This document shows positions 55,080 through 64,000 of a DNA stretch of 64,000 nt, piece after piece. Location: contig NC_010581.1 of assembly GCF_000019845.1 (NCBI RefSeq), forward strand, positions 1,989,501 through 2,053,500, in the 5' to 3' direction. The notes beneath the pieces are model-generated. The model did not search any database and was not told the DNA's origin. It saw only the letters and a program-made list of their open reading frames with translations. Each line of letters begins with the position of its first letter. The stretch's first letter is position 1. Origin of the DNA: Beijerinckia indica subsp. indica ATCC 9039 (GTDB lineage Bacteria > Pseudomonadota > Alphaproteobacteria > Rhizobiales > Beijerinckiaceae). A program made the position numbers and the translations under genes.

Positions 55080-56438
55080 TCATTTTCTATATTTCTCACG
55101 AAAGGCCTTAGCCCAACCGGGCTTGTCGATCTGCCTTTCCCGCGCAATGGCGAGTGCATCTTCCGGGACATCATGGGTAATGACCGAGCCCGTCCCGACA
55201 TAGGCGCCGTCGCCCACCTTGACGGGCGCGACCAGCGCAGTCTGGGAGCCTATGAAGGCTCCAGCCCCGATCTCAGTCTTGAATTTACCGAAACCATCGT
55301 AATTACAAGTAATCGTGCCAGCTCCAATATTGGTTTTCGCGCCGATACTCGCATCCCCTATATAGGAAAGATGGTTGATCTTGGCCCCTGCCCCGACCTT
55401 GGTGGCCTTGATCTCCACGAAATTGCCGATGTGAACGGCCTCGGCCAAATCCGCGCCTGGCCGCAGCCGCGCGAAGGGTCCGATGATAGCCCCTGCCCCG
55501 ACCCTCGCTTCCTCAAGATGCGAGAAAGCCCTGATGCGCGCGCCCTCGCCAATGGTGACACCCGGACCGAAAACCACATGCGGCTCGACGATGACATCAC
55601 GGTCGAGTTGCGTATCGAAACTCAGGAAGATGCTGGCCGGATCGATGAGCGTCGCTCCTGCGCGCATGGCTTTCTCACGCAAACGGTCCTGCAAAAGGCT
55701 TTCGGCCCGCGCCAGTTGAACCCTGTCGTTGACGCCCATCACTTCATCCTCGGGCACGATCAGGACCTCAGCCTCTTGCCCGGTATCGCGCGCCAGGGCC
55801 ACGATATCCGTGAGATAATATTCCCCCTGCGCATTAGCCTTGCCGATTCGATCCAAGAGGCCCAAAGCCTGCTCCCCCGCAAGCGCCATCAGACCGCCAT
55901 TGCATAAAGTGAGCGCGCGTTCCGATGGATCGGCATCGCGTTCCTCCCGAATGGCAATCAATTGACCTTGTTCGAGAATGAGACGGCCATAGCCTGTCGG
56001 ATCGGCCGCCTCAAACCCGAGCACCAGGGCTGCGGCTTTTGTCTCAGCCAGCACCGCGCGCATGGCGATGAAGGTTTCCGCGCTCACCAAGGGCGTGTCA
56101 GCAAAGACGACCAGCAGATCATCGAATCCTTTCTCCAGGCTTTTACGCGCCGCCAGGACGGCATGCGCCGTGCCGAGACGTTCGGCCTGAATGGCGATCG
56201 TGGCATGAGGGATCATCGCGGCGGCTTCCTGAGCGACGCCTTCCTGATCCGGTCCAACGACCACGACAATGTCGCTGACATCGGCTTCCCGCAGGGTCGC
56301 GAGCACATGCGCCAGCATGGAGCGTCCAGCCAGGGCATGCAGGACTTTCGGCTGTGCCGATTTCATCCGCGATCCGAGTCCCGCGGCCAAGACGACGGCA
56401 AGACAGCGGCGCCCCGATTTGGCGGTTTGCTCGGTCAA
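55080..56438 (-). CDS. glmU: Bifunctional UDP-GlcNAc pyrophosphorylase / glucosamine-1-P acetyltransferase GlmU
   Basis: A 452-residue two-domain enzyme. The N-terminal uridylyltransferase has VLAAGLGSRMKSAQPKVLHALAG. The C-terminal half is a left-handed beta-helix of hexapeptide repeats (for example VTIGEGARIRAFSHLEEARVGAGA), with the acetyltransferase residues in NFVEIKATKVG, NHLSYIGDASIG and ITCNYDGF. It supplies UDP-GlcNAc for the wall and LPS. Order glmU then glmS fits an operon. Confidence 0.97.
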   Translation of the reverse strand: MTEQTAKSGRRCLAVVLAAGLGSRMKSAQPKVLHALAGRSMLAHVLATLREADVSDIVVVVGPDQEGVAQEAAAMIPHATIAIQAERLGTAHAVLAARKSLEKGFDDLLVVFADTPLVSAETFIAMRAVLAETKAAALVLGFEAADPTGYGRLILEQGQLIAIREERDADPSERALTLCNGGLMALAGEQALGLLDRIGKANAQGEYYLTDIVALARDTGQEAEVLIVPEDEVMGVNDRVQLARAESLLQDRLREKAMRAGATLIDPASIFLSFDTQLDRDVIVEPHVVFGPGVTIGEGARIRAFSHLEEARVGAGAIIGPFARLRPGADLAEAVHIGNFVEIKATKVGAGAKINHLSYIGDASIGAKTNIGAGTITCNYDGFGKFKTEIGAGAFIGSQTALVAPVKVGDGAYVGTGSVITHDVPEDALAIARERQIDKPGWAKAFREKYRK

Positions 56439-56841
56439 ATTACTCTCTCCTGAAGCATCGAGCCTTCAATTCGGTCAAAGATCCAGAGCGCCGCATTTGC
56501 TTCCCGATTAAAACACAGCACGGCTAGCATAAGGCCATATTGATTTGAAAATATTGAATTCTCAAAAAGCACGACGAACCGTTCGCTCCAGCATCTGATG
56601 CGCAAGCTTCGCACAAGGCCGATGAACGAGCCTTTAACCCGAAATTCAGGTGAAAGCGCTAAAATGTTTTCTTCATGCAAAAGCGGTTTGTCACCCATGG
56701 GCATGCGGGCTGGAACGCGACCATCGATGTCATATCGGAGATCGGCCGCAAAATTGCCGAGTGAAAAAGGATCATATCCTTGCCGTTTATCGACTATAAA
56801 GAGACAGAATCAGCCTCTTCCAGCCTTAGTTTATCGCACCC
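56439..56841. other. Divergent intergenic region between glmU and opgG
   Basis: About 400 bases with no supportable gene or RNA. It must contain promoters for both sides. No strong inverted repeat is seen. Confidence 0.4.
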
Positions 56842-58452
56842 ATGATTGAACGCAGGGATTTCCTGAAATTCACCCTTGGCGGCGTCGCCATGGGACAATT
56901 GGCTCCAGGCCTCGGCCGAGACGGGAAGAATACTTCACCTTTTACTCTCGCCAGCAGCGCCAACGCCGAGGAAGCGACAACACCAGCTCCCAAAAGCCCA
57001 TCCTCCGGCTTTACCCTCGGCGAGGCCAAGCCCTTCGAGCCCGCCAATGTCACGGAGGCCGCCCGCGCGCTTGCCCGTCAAGCCTATAAGCCGCTCCGTC
57101 AGCCGCTGCCGGATGTTTTCGCTGCGCTCAGCCATGATCAATACGGCACCATCTATGCGAAGCCGGGCACGGCCCTTTGGGCGGGAGACAATCTCGGCTT
57201 CGCGATCGAGCCTCTGCATCGCGGCTTTATCTTCTCCGACCCCATGGAGATCAATATTGTCGAGCATGGCGCCGCACGCCGCCTCGTCTATGATCAGGCT
57301 CAATTCGCCTTTGGCAAACTCGCCGTGCCGAACGCGATGGGAGATATTGGTTTTTCCGGGTTTCGGATCTTGGTGCCGCAAGATGCCCAGAATTTCGGGG
57401 CGCTCGCGACCTTTCAAGGCGCCAGTTTTTTCCATGCGATAGCCCGCGGGCAGAGCGAGGGCGTGACCGCGCGAGCCCTATCGATCAAAACCGCCGATCC
57501 GCGCGGCGAGGAATTTCCGGCGATCCGCGCCATCTGGATCGAAACCCCGACCCTCGCCGAAAATGCCCTGACGCTCCATGCCCTGATCGATTCAGAAAGC
57601 GTTGCCGGCGCCTATCGCTTCACCCTGCATCCCAGTGAAGCGACGATCATCGATACGGAATGCACGCTTTTTGCCCGTACGAATGTCGACCGTTTCGGCC
57701 TTGCCACCATGACCGGTGCGCATCTTCTCGCGCCCGTCGACCAACGCCATATGGACGATCTGCGACCACAAGTCAGCGAAGTCGGCGGCCTTGCGATGCT
57801 GTCCGGCCGAGGCGAATGGCTGTGGCGGCCCGTGGCCAATCGCGAAACCTTGCAGATTTCCGTATTCACGGACGAAAAACCGCATGGTTTTGGTTTTTTG
57901 CAGCGCGACCGTGCTTTTGACGCTTTTCAGGATGATTTTCAGCATTGGGAAACACGCCCCTCCCTGTGGATCGAACCGATCGGCGAATGGGCTGCCGGCG
58001 CCCTGCAATTGATCGAAATCCCCTCGGATGCCGAGATTAACGACAACATCCTTGCCTTTTGGCAGCCGCGTCAGGCCTTGGCACCGGGCAGCGAGACCTC
58101 CTTCGCCTACCGGCAATTCTGGTGCTGGACTCCCCCCGTCAGTCCTCCCCTGGCGATCACCACGGCTTCGCGTCAAGGGCATGGCTCAGCGGCGCGGCGG
58201 CGCCGTTTCCTTGTCCAGTTCACAGGCCCCGGCCTCGCCGATCCGCAAAAGATCAAGGACGTGAAACCAAATCTGACCGCCACGCCGGGCACGATCCTCG
58301 ACATGCGCACATTCGCGCTGCCCGAACGGCAATCCTATCGCATTGTCTTCGAACTGGATCCCGGCACTGAAACCACTTCGGAAATGCGCCTCGTGCTTGA
58401 GGTTGCGGGAGTTCCGATCAGCGAGACCTGGCTTTACCGATGGACGCCCTGA
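56842..58452 (+). CDS. opgG: Glucan biosynthesis protein OpgG/OpgD family (Tat signal)
   Basis: A 536-residue periplasmic protein for osmoregulated periplasmic glucans. The N-terminus MIERRDFLKFTLGGVAMG is a twin-arginine signal (RRDFLK), the kind seen on OpgD rather than on E. coli OpgG, which uses Sec. The domain then opens FTLGEAKPFEPANVTEAARALARQAYKP, with YDQAQFAFGKLAVPNAMGDIGFSGFRIL and ASFFHAIARGQSEGVTARALSIKTA. Its last 13 bases overlap opgH, so the two are translated together. OpgG or OpgD by name is uncertain; OpgG is chosen because of the opgGH order. Confidence 0.92.
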   Translation: MIERRDFLKFTLGGVAMGQLAPGLGRDGKNTSPFTLASSANAEEATTPAPKSPSSGFTLGEAKPFEPANVTEAARALARQAYKPLRQPLPDVFAALSHDQYGTIYAKPGTALWAGDNLGFAIEPLHRGFIFSDPMEINIVEHGAARRLVYDQAQFAFGKLAVPNAMGDIGFSGFRILVPQDAQNFGALATFQGASFFHAIARGQSEGVTARALSIKTADPRGEEFPAIRAIWIETPTLAENALTLHALIDSESVAGAYRFTLHPSEATIIDTECTLFARTNVDRFGLATMTGAHLLAPVDQRHMDDLRPQVSEVGGLAMLSGRGEWLWRPVANRETLQISVFTDEKPHGFGFLQRDRAFDAFQDDFQHWETRPSLWIEPIGEWAAGALQLIEIPSDAEINDNILAFWQPRQALAPGSETSFAYRQFWCWTPPVSPPLAITTASRQGHGSAARRRRFLVQFTGPGLADPQKIKDVKPNLTATPGTILDMRTFALPERQSYRIVFELDPGTETTSEMRLVLEVAGVPISETWLYRWTP

Positions 58453-60665
58453 ACACATTCACCGACCACGCTCATCTGGCCGATCAAACGTTGTGGCAAG
58501 ATCTCGAGGCTGCCGAGGGAAAAGAGGCGATCCTTTCTTCTCCCTTCGCGGCAACGCCGCCAGAGATGCCCCTCACCATGCCGGCACAAAACCTTGGTCG
58601 CTATGATCGGTCTCAACGCCGTTCCTGGCAAAAGAACCGGCCCCAGTTCTGGGTTTGGCTCGCGCGCCTCATCGTTTTCGGCGGCGGCCTTGCCTTAACC
58701 GCCTATGGCGCCTGGCAAATGTATCAAGTGGTGAGCCTCGGCGGCGTGACGCCGCTGGAATGGGTCCTGCTCGTTCTGTTCGTCGCCAATTTCTCTTGGA
58801 TTGCGCTCGCCTTCACCGGGAGCATCGTCGGCTTTATCTGGCTCTTCGTGCGTCCGCCGGCCGATACGCCGACGCCAAAAACGTTGCGTGAAAAGACCGT
58901 CGTCGTGATGCCGATCTACAATGAGGCACCGGCCCGTGTTTTCGGCGCCATGCAAGCAATTTTCGAGGATGTCGAAGCCACCGGGCTGGGTCAGGCCTTC
59001 GACTGGTTCTTCCTGTCAGATACGACCGACCCCGATATTTTCATCGCCGAAGAACAGGCTTTCATCGCTATGCGCGAGCGGCTTGCGTCGAAATTCGGGT
59101 CAGCGCCGCGCCTCTATTATCGCCACCGCCCCAAGAATACAGCCCGCAAGGCCGGTAATATCGAGGATTTCGTCACCCGGTGGGGTGGCCTATACGCGCA
59201 TATGGTGGTGCTTGACGCCGATAGCCTGATGACCGGCCATGCCATCGTCACACTTGCCGCGACAATGGAGGCCGACCCCGATTCCGGGATCATCCAGACA
59301 CTGCCCTTGATCGTCAATCGCAACACGTTGTTCGCCCGTTTGCAGCAATTTGCCGCGCGTATCTATGGTCCCGTCATCGCTGCCGGCGTCGCCGCCTGGA
59401 TGGGGCGCGACGGCAATTATTGGGGCCATAATGCGATCATTCGCATCAAAGCCTTTGCCGGTCATTGCGGCCTGCCGACACTCAAGGGCCGCCCGCCTTT
59501 CGGCGGCTTGATCCTCAGCCATGATTTCGTCGAGGCGGCCCTGATCCGCAGGGCCGGCTACAGCGTCTATATGCTGCCTACCCTCGACGGCAGCTACGAA
59601 GAATCCCCGCCGTCCCTCATCGATCTTTCGGCCCGCGACCGGCGCTGGTGCCAGGGCAATCTGCAACATCTGCGGGTGATCGGTTCGGCCGGCTTCCATC
59701 TCGCCTCGCGTCAGCATTTCGCAACCGGCATCATGGCTTATGTCGCCTCGCCTTTATGGATGGCGCAATTGATCATCGGTATCATTCTGGTGATTCAAGC
59801 GAGTTACATTCGGCCGGAATATTTCACCAACCAGTTCACTCTCTTTCCAACATGGCCTGTGTTTGATGCGAAACGGTCGCTCGAACTCTTCACATTGACC
59901 ATGGCGATCCTGCTCGCCCCGAAATTTCTCGGCCTGATCCTCGCCTTGACACAAGGCAAAACCCGGCGTGGCAGCGGTGGCGCCCTGCCTCTCCTGATCT
60001 CCACGTTCTTCGAGATCATCTTCTCGGCTTTGCTCGCACCGATCATGATGCTGATCCAGACCGGCCATGTCATGCATTTCGCGTTCGGCTTTGATACAGG
60101 CTGGGATCCGCAGAGACGCGACGATGGCTCGATCCCCTTCAAGGCAATCGTGCGCCGGCATCGGTCCCATGTCGTCATGGGCGTGGTAACGCTGATCGCA
60201 GGCTATATGATCTCCCCTTCACTCATCGCCTGGATGTCACCGACCATTGTCGGTCTGTTATTGGCGATTGTCCTGTCATGGAGCACGGGCCTGCTCGGTC
60301 TTGGTCTTGCTCTCCGCCGTGTGGGTCTTCTCCTCACGCCTGAAGAACATGACAAGCCTAAGGTCGTCGAACGCGGCAATGTGCTTGGCGAAGAGCTTGC
60401 GGCGGCTTCAGGGCACGTTTCCAATGCCTTGACGGTGGTCCATAACGATGCGCGATTCCGTGCTTTCCATTCAGCCTTCCTCTCGTTGGGACCGAAACGC
60501 CCCCGAGGGCAGATCACGCCCGAATGGGCGCTCGCCCAAGCCAAACTTGGAGAAGCGGCTTCTCTTGAAGAGGCAGTGAAATGGCTGCAGCCGAAGGAGC
60601 GTCTGGCGGCGGTGCAGGATCCGACACTCATTGCCCGTGTGGCCGAATTACCGAAAAAGACATAG
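58440..60665 (+). CDS. opgH: Glucans biosynthesis glucosyltransferase OpgH
   Basis: A 741-residue inner-membrane GT2 enzyme that polymerises glucose from UDP-glucose and moves it across the membrane. After a cytoplasmic N-terminus come two helices (FWVWLARLIVFGGGLALTAYGAW and LLVLFVANFSWIALAFTGSIVGFIWLF). The catalytic domain has VVVMPIYNEAPARVFGAMQAI, VLDADSLMTG and RDRRWCQGNLQH (QxxRW-type motif). More helices and a C-terminal cytoplasmic tail follow. Its ATG at 58440 lies inside the end of opgG. Confidence 0.96.
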   Translation: MDALNTFTDHAHLADQTLWQDLEAAEGKEAILSSPFAATPPEMPLTMPAQNLGRYDRSQRRSWQKNRPQFWVWLARLIVFGGGLALTAYGAWQMYQVVSLGGVTPLEWVLLVLFVANFSWIALAFTGSIVGFIWLFVRPPADTPTPKTLREKTVVVMPIYNEAPARVFGAMQAIFEDVEATGLGQAFDWFFLSDTTDPDIFIAEEQAFIAMRERLASKFGSAPRLYYRHRPKNTARKAGNIEDFVTRWGGLYAHMVVLDADSLMTGHAIVTLAATMEADPDSGIIQTLPLIVNRNTLFARLQQFAARIYGPVIAAGVAAWMGRDGNYWGHNAIIRIKAFAGHCGLPTLKGRPPFGGLILSHDFVEAALIRRAGYSVYMLPTLDGSYEESPPSLIDLSARDRRWCQGNLQHLRVIGSAGFHLASRQHFATGIMAYVASPLWMAQLIIGIILVIQASYIRPEYFTNQFTLFPTWPVFDAKRSLELFTLTMAILLAPKFLGLILALTQGKTRRGSGGALPLLISTFFEIIFSALLAPIMMLIQTGHVMHFAFGFDTGWDPQRRDDGSIPFKAIVRRHRSHVVMGVVTLIAGYMISPSLIAWMSPTIVGLLLAIVLSWSTGLLGLGLALRRVGLLLTPEEHDKPKVVERGNVLGEELAAASGHVSNALTVVHNDARFRAFHSAFLSLGPKRPRGQITPEWALAQAKLGEAASLEEAVKWLQPKERLAAVQDPTLIARVAELPKKT

Positions 60666-61193
60666 GCTAAGACCCGTGCCTCGGCGGCGACAAACTCACC
60701 GTTTACGTCGCCGAGAAGTCTTGAGAACTTCGGGAAGCCAAGCGGCAAGCCCCAGGCCGCGTTCAATGTCGCGTCCTTGGAAAGATTAGTTTACGCTCGA
60801 AAATAGTGCATGGGCGTCCAACTTCCGCCTCTTCGGCGTCGCCGGGAAAGTCTTCGAAGCCGGTACTGCCATCAGGACATTCGAATAAATCAACCATCGA
60901 TTGTGCAAATCATCTTCAATGCTCGTGAAAATGATCCCTGCTTCGGCGATATATTTAGCCCTTTCAACCTGACGAATGCTGAGACTATATCAAGAAAAGC
61001 GCCCCAACACGTGAGGCGTTCTTTATGAGCGATCGTATGAAAGCATCAAATTCACAAAGAGATCGCCTTTTTGGAGTGGATTTTCAGTGTTTTCACATTG
61101 CAACGGATCCGATGTTCTCAGTATGAAAACAAATCCGTAGTCGCTCAATAATAATAAGATGGTTCACAAACCAGACGATCAGGGTGTCAGACA
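60666..61193. other. Intergenic region after opgH
   Basis: A 528-base stretch with no supported gene. A stem-loop at about 60680-60715 (CTCGGCG ... CGCCGAG, with a long loop) follows the opgH stop and may assist termination. The rest, increasingly AT-rich toward 61190, would hold the DUF2306 gene promoter. Confidence 0.4.
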
Positions 61194-62021
61194 ATGACCA
61201 CTTCGGCTCCGTTTGAACGGGAAGATGGGCTGACACTCAAATTTACCGGCTGGATAGTGGGTGGCATTACCTGGGTGAGCGCGGCCATTTTCGGCCTTTA
61301 TATCATCGCTTTCTATGGCGGTGCCGTACAGATTGGCCAGCCGGAACGCTGGAACGAACATCTCCCCGCGCTTTTTGACCCGGCTTCTCCAAGCACGGTC
61401 ATCGCGATTGGAGTTCATTTCGTAGCAGGCACGATCCTTCTGCTGGCAGGCCCGGTGCAATTGATCCCGCACATTCGCAATACTTATCCTGCGATTCACC
61501 GTTGGCTTGGCCGCACCTATGTGGGTGCCGGTTTTATCTCTGGCCTTGGTGGCTTGGCTTTTATCCTGATGCGGGGCACGATCGGCGGCCTCCCCATGAA
61601 TATCGGCTTCGGCCTGTATGGAGCCCTCATGATACTGGCTTCTGTCGAGACCTATCGCCACGCAGCCGCACGTCGATTAGAGCAACACAGGGCCTGGGCA
61701 ATCCGGTTGTTCGCACTAGCCATCGGTTCCTGGCTCTACCGCATGGAATATGGTCTTTGGTTCGCACTCACCGATCCTATAGGGCATACCAAGACATTCG
61801 ACGGGTGGTTCGACATAGTGATGTCGTTCTTCTTCTACGTGCCAAACCTTATCGTTGCGGAGCTTCTTATTCGTGGCCGCAATATTCAGACCAATACAAT
61901 GTGGCACCTCTTCTGCACCGGAATTTTGACTTTATCGACAGTCTTCGTGGCGATTGGAACCTATTTTTTCACAACTCAGTTCTGGGGTCCTCAAATTTTA
62001 GCCTGGCTAAGAACACAATAG
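61194..62021 (+). CDS. DUF2306 domain membrane protein
   Basis: A 275-residue protein with about seven transmembrane helices (WIVGGITWVSAAIFGLYIIAFYGG, then TVIAIGVHFVAGTILLLAGPVQLIPHIR). The HRWLGRTYVGAG signature and EQHRAWAIRLFALAIGSWLYRMEYGLW are typical of DUF2306. Conserved His residues in helices recall heme- or copper-binding membrane proteins, but no function is established. It is monocistronic. Confidence 0.88.
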   Translation: MTTSAPFEREDGLTLKFTGWIVGGITWVSAAIFGLYIIAFYGGAVQIGQPERWNEHLPALFDPASPSTVIAIGVHFVAGTILLLAGPVQLIPHIRNTYPAIHRWLGRTYVGAGFISGLGGLAFILMRGTIGGLPMNIGFGLYGALMILASVETYRHAAARRLEQHRAWAIRLFALAIGSWLYRMEYGLWFALTDPIGHTKTFDGWFDIVMSFFFYVPNLIVAELLIRGRNIQTNTMWHLFCTGILTLSTVFVAIGTYFFTTQFWGPQILAWLRTQ

Positions 62022-62638
62022 CCGTACCTTATACCAAAGCTCGCTCCAATCACCTTTGCCGTCCATTTCAAAGTTGCTTTGAAAGGTGGTCAACGAGCAT
62101 GGACATAATCTTCTTGAAGTCTATCCGGCACATCTGTCAAATGATAAAATAAATATTACTAAGTATACCTGAATATATTGGTCTAATGGAGTGGACGAAG
62201 GCATGTTGATTTTCGTGATGTGAGCGCTCGTTGATCTATTTATCGGATATAGGCGGTCAATTTTCATGATCATGTCGTGAAAATCGGTAAAATGTCCTGC
62301 CACAATCAGGATATAATAAAGTAACCAGGCTTATGTGGCCAGAAAGCTGCGCATGAGCTGAAAGAGAACTTCGCTCACAGAGGAGGAAATGATTATAGAA
62401 GATACACGATACATTCATTCACGAGCATCTTTCTAAATTTACGACTGCAAGTTGAACCAGGCTCCACGTCAGCACCTGATACCAAGCTTGAATTGAGCCT
62501 GTTTGTTCCTTCGCTCACCATCAAGAGTGCTCATTCATCTTTCGCACTATTTCGAGTCCAGTCTTCTACGGCATGGTCAGAGCGTCATGTCGTGACCGTG
62601 AACATCTGGGATGGATCAACCGCTTCCGAGGATTTGCT
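62022..62638. other. Intergenic region before the P450 gene
   Basis: About 617 bases with no supported gene. A perfect small inverted repeat TTTCAAAG-ttg-CTTTGAAA (62066-62084), extended by CACCTTT / AAAGGTG outside, follows the DUF2306 stop and may end its transcript, though there is no T run. The middle is AT-rich. GAGGA lies just before the P450 start. Confidence 0.45.
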
Positions 62639-64000
62639 ATGAACAGCGCCACAGCCCCAATAATGACAAAAGATAGCCCGGGCATTGCCGTAAACCATGA
62701 GTCTACACTGCATTTCCTTAGGAAAATTATCTCAAATCCTCTTCAAACGATCCCGCCAGAAGCATTTCATGAGCCACTCGTTTATTCGGATATTGGAGGT
62801 AAGCCGAGAATTTATCTGAGCGATCCGGCCATCATCCAGGATGTTTTCATCAACAAGGCCGATTTCATCGTCAAAGGCACAATGGTCCAACGCATTCTTG
62901 GGCCGGCATTGGGAAATGGACTGCTGACAACGGATGAAGGCTCGAATTGGCGCCGGCAACGGCAATCCATCGGGCCCGAATTTCAGCATGCACGCCTTCT
63001 GGATTTTCAGGCTGAAATGATCAAGGCAGCCGAGCGAACACGAGACAGATGGTCGGCTTTAGGGTCTCAGGCCCAGATCGATCTGCGTCACGAAATGATG
63101 TTGACGACATTCGATGTCATAGGCGAAACGATGTTGTCCGGTCGTCAGGAGATGGATGTCTTCGCCATCGAGCAGGATATCGCCACTTATCTGAAAGCGG
63201 CCGGATGGCTCATGGCTCTTGAGATCATGCATGCGCCAGCGTGGACGCCATTCCCGGGTCGTCGCCGGAGCATGGCCGCGGCCAGGTCCATGCGACAAGC
63301 CGTCGTCGCCATGGTTGCCAGACGTCGCAAAGAGAACAGCCGGCGCGACGATCTCGTCTCTCGTCTCTTGGCGACACAAGATCTTGAAAGCGGTAAATCG
63401 ATGAGCGACGAGGAGATTACGGACAATCTCCTGACCTTCATCGCCGCCGGCCATGAAACAACGGCGCAAGGACTCAGCTGGACCTTTTATCTTTTGTCAC
63501 AGCACCCAGAAATCGAAACCAAAGTCATTAAGGAAATTGAGAATGTGACAAAAGGGCAAGCGCTTCGGCCGGACCATATTGCTCAGCTTGTTTATACACG
63601 GCAGGTCTTTTCCGAAGCGATCCGTCTTTATCCGCCCGTTCCTCTCTTCACGCGGAAAGTCGTCAAGAATTTCACTCTCGGGGATTTCACCATCCCTGCC
63701 GACGCGATACTCATCACCCCAATTTTTGCCGTGCACCGACATACAAGCTTATGGGATCAACCTGACCAATTTATTCCCGAGCGCTTCGATCCGGAGCAAG
63801 TCAAAGCGCGGCATCGCTTCAGTTTTCTGCCCTTCGGAGCCGGTCCCCGAACATGTATCGGAAATGCCTTCGCAATGATGGAAGCCGTAGCGATTTTAGC
63901 CGTTTTACTGCCGGTCTTTCATTTGGTTTACCGGTCGAGACAAGCGCCAGTTCCGACTCTGCAAGTCACTTTGCAGCCAAAACATAAACTGTATATTCAA
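62639..64000 (+). CDS. Cytochrome P450, 3' end cut by window edge
   Basis: The first 454 residues of a P450 monooxygenase; the frame is still open at 64000, with only the last few residues likely missing. The oxygen-binding helix I motif is AGHETTAQG, the ExxR motif is in FSEAIRLYPPVP, and the heme-thiolate loop is FLPFGAGPRTCIGNAFA with the proximal Cys. PERF is present as FIPERFDPEQ. There is no N-terminal membrane anchor, so it is soluble. GAGGA precedes the ATG at 62639 by 7 bases. Length and motif style resemble the CYP4/CYP102-like fatty-acid-hydroxylase group, but the substrate is unknown. Confidence 0.93.
   Translation, partial: MNSATAPIMTKDSPGIAVNHESTLHFLRKIISNPLQTIPPEAFHEPLVYSDIGGKPRIYLSDPAIIQDVFINKADFIVKGTMVQRILGPALGNGLLTTDEGSNWRRQRQSIGPEFQHARLLDFQAEMIKAAERTRDRWSALGSQAQIDLRHEMMLTTFDVIGETMLSGRQEMDVFAIEQDIATYLKAAGWLMALEIMHAPAWTPFPGRRRSMAAARSMRQAVVAMVARRRKENSRRDDLVSRLLATQDLESGKSMSDEEITDNLLTFIAAGHETTAQGLSWTFYLLSQHPEIETKVIKEIENVTKGQALRPDHIAQLVYTRQVFSEAIRLYPPVPLFTRKVVKNFTLGDFTIPADAILITPIFAVHRHTSLWDQPDQFIPERFDPEQVKARHRFSFLPFGAGPRTCIGNAFAMMEAVAILAVLLPVFHLVYRSRQAPVPTLQVTLQPKHKLYIQ

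Noticed and set aside
62066..62084. TTTCAAAG-ttg-CTTTGAAA considered as a full terminator or repeat relic
   Set aside because: No T run follows and it does not match the triple-hairpin element; kept only as a note in the gap entry.
62470..62500. ATACCAAGCTTGAATT, similar to the start and middle of the triple-hairpin repeat
   Set aside because: Only two short words match with the rest missing; could be chance in AT-rich DNA. Not claimed as a third copy.

Overview
The window reads as a chromosomal stretch of an alphaproteobacterium of the Hyphomicrobiales (Rhizobiales), most like the Beijerinckiaceae. The lineage signs are hisS-hisZ-hisG, a lone LolC/E-type permease with LolD, EipB (DUF1849), DUF1467, DUF2076, DUF971, an alphaproteobacterial short ProS and opgG-opgH. 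Overall base composition looks moderately GC-rich, with clear AT-rich pockets. The species assignment is inference; no rRNA lies in the window. No insertion sequence, integrase, prophage or cas gene was seen.

Bases 1-16.7 k are accessory and patchy. A fatty-acid module (thiolase cut by the left edge, acyl-CoA ligase, FadL porin) runs leftward from a divergent AraC-type regulator. Two redox clusters follow (SDR + exported tandem carboxymuconolactone-decarboxylase-like protein; AKR, amine oxidase, zinc alcohol dehydrogenase, LysR). Gene remnants are scattered through them: the end of a cupin gene, the end of an acyl-CoA dehydrogenase, and a broken single-domain CMD gene that still overlaps the alcohol dehydrogenase start. 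An AT-rich patch carries a membrane acyltransferase. A single orphan type I-E-like CRISPR repeat sits at 11261-11289.

Bases 16.9-19.9 k carry one large gene for a TIR + STAND NTPase + TPR-like protein (981 aa), an NLR-like architecture and the best candidate here for an immune or cell-suicide system. An AGE-family sugar epimerase follows.

From 21.5 k the window is mostly core genome: hisS-hisZ-hisG, a DUF2076 protein, a DEAD-box helicase with a DEVD motif, YkgJ-type protein, AlkB, tRNA-Lys(TTT), an L,D-transpeptidase, moaA, the Fe-S carrier ApbC/Mrp, an amino-acid-type periplasmic binding protein, a 3-hydroxyisobutyrate-dehydrogenase-like and 3-hydroxyisobutyryl-CoA hydrolase pair, eipB, RidA plus a glycerophosphodiesterase, a ThDP 2-oxoacid decarboxylase, the overlapping proS-lolC-lolD operon, a chemoreceptor, two surface-sugar-type proteins, glmU and glmS, opgG-opgH and a P450 that runs off the right edge. 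Envelope building is the dominant theme (glmU/glmS for UDP-GlcNAc, lolCD for lipoproteins, L,D-transpeptidase, EipB, osmoregulated glucans).

A 112-113 bp element made of three consecutive hairpins, bounded by short inverted ends, occurs twice in intergenic DNA (34752-34864 and 47737-47848). It matches no element I recognise and is the most distinctive non-coding signal in the window.
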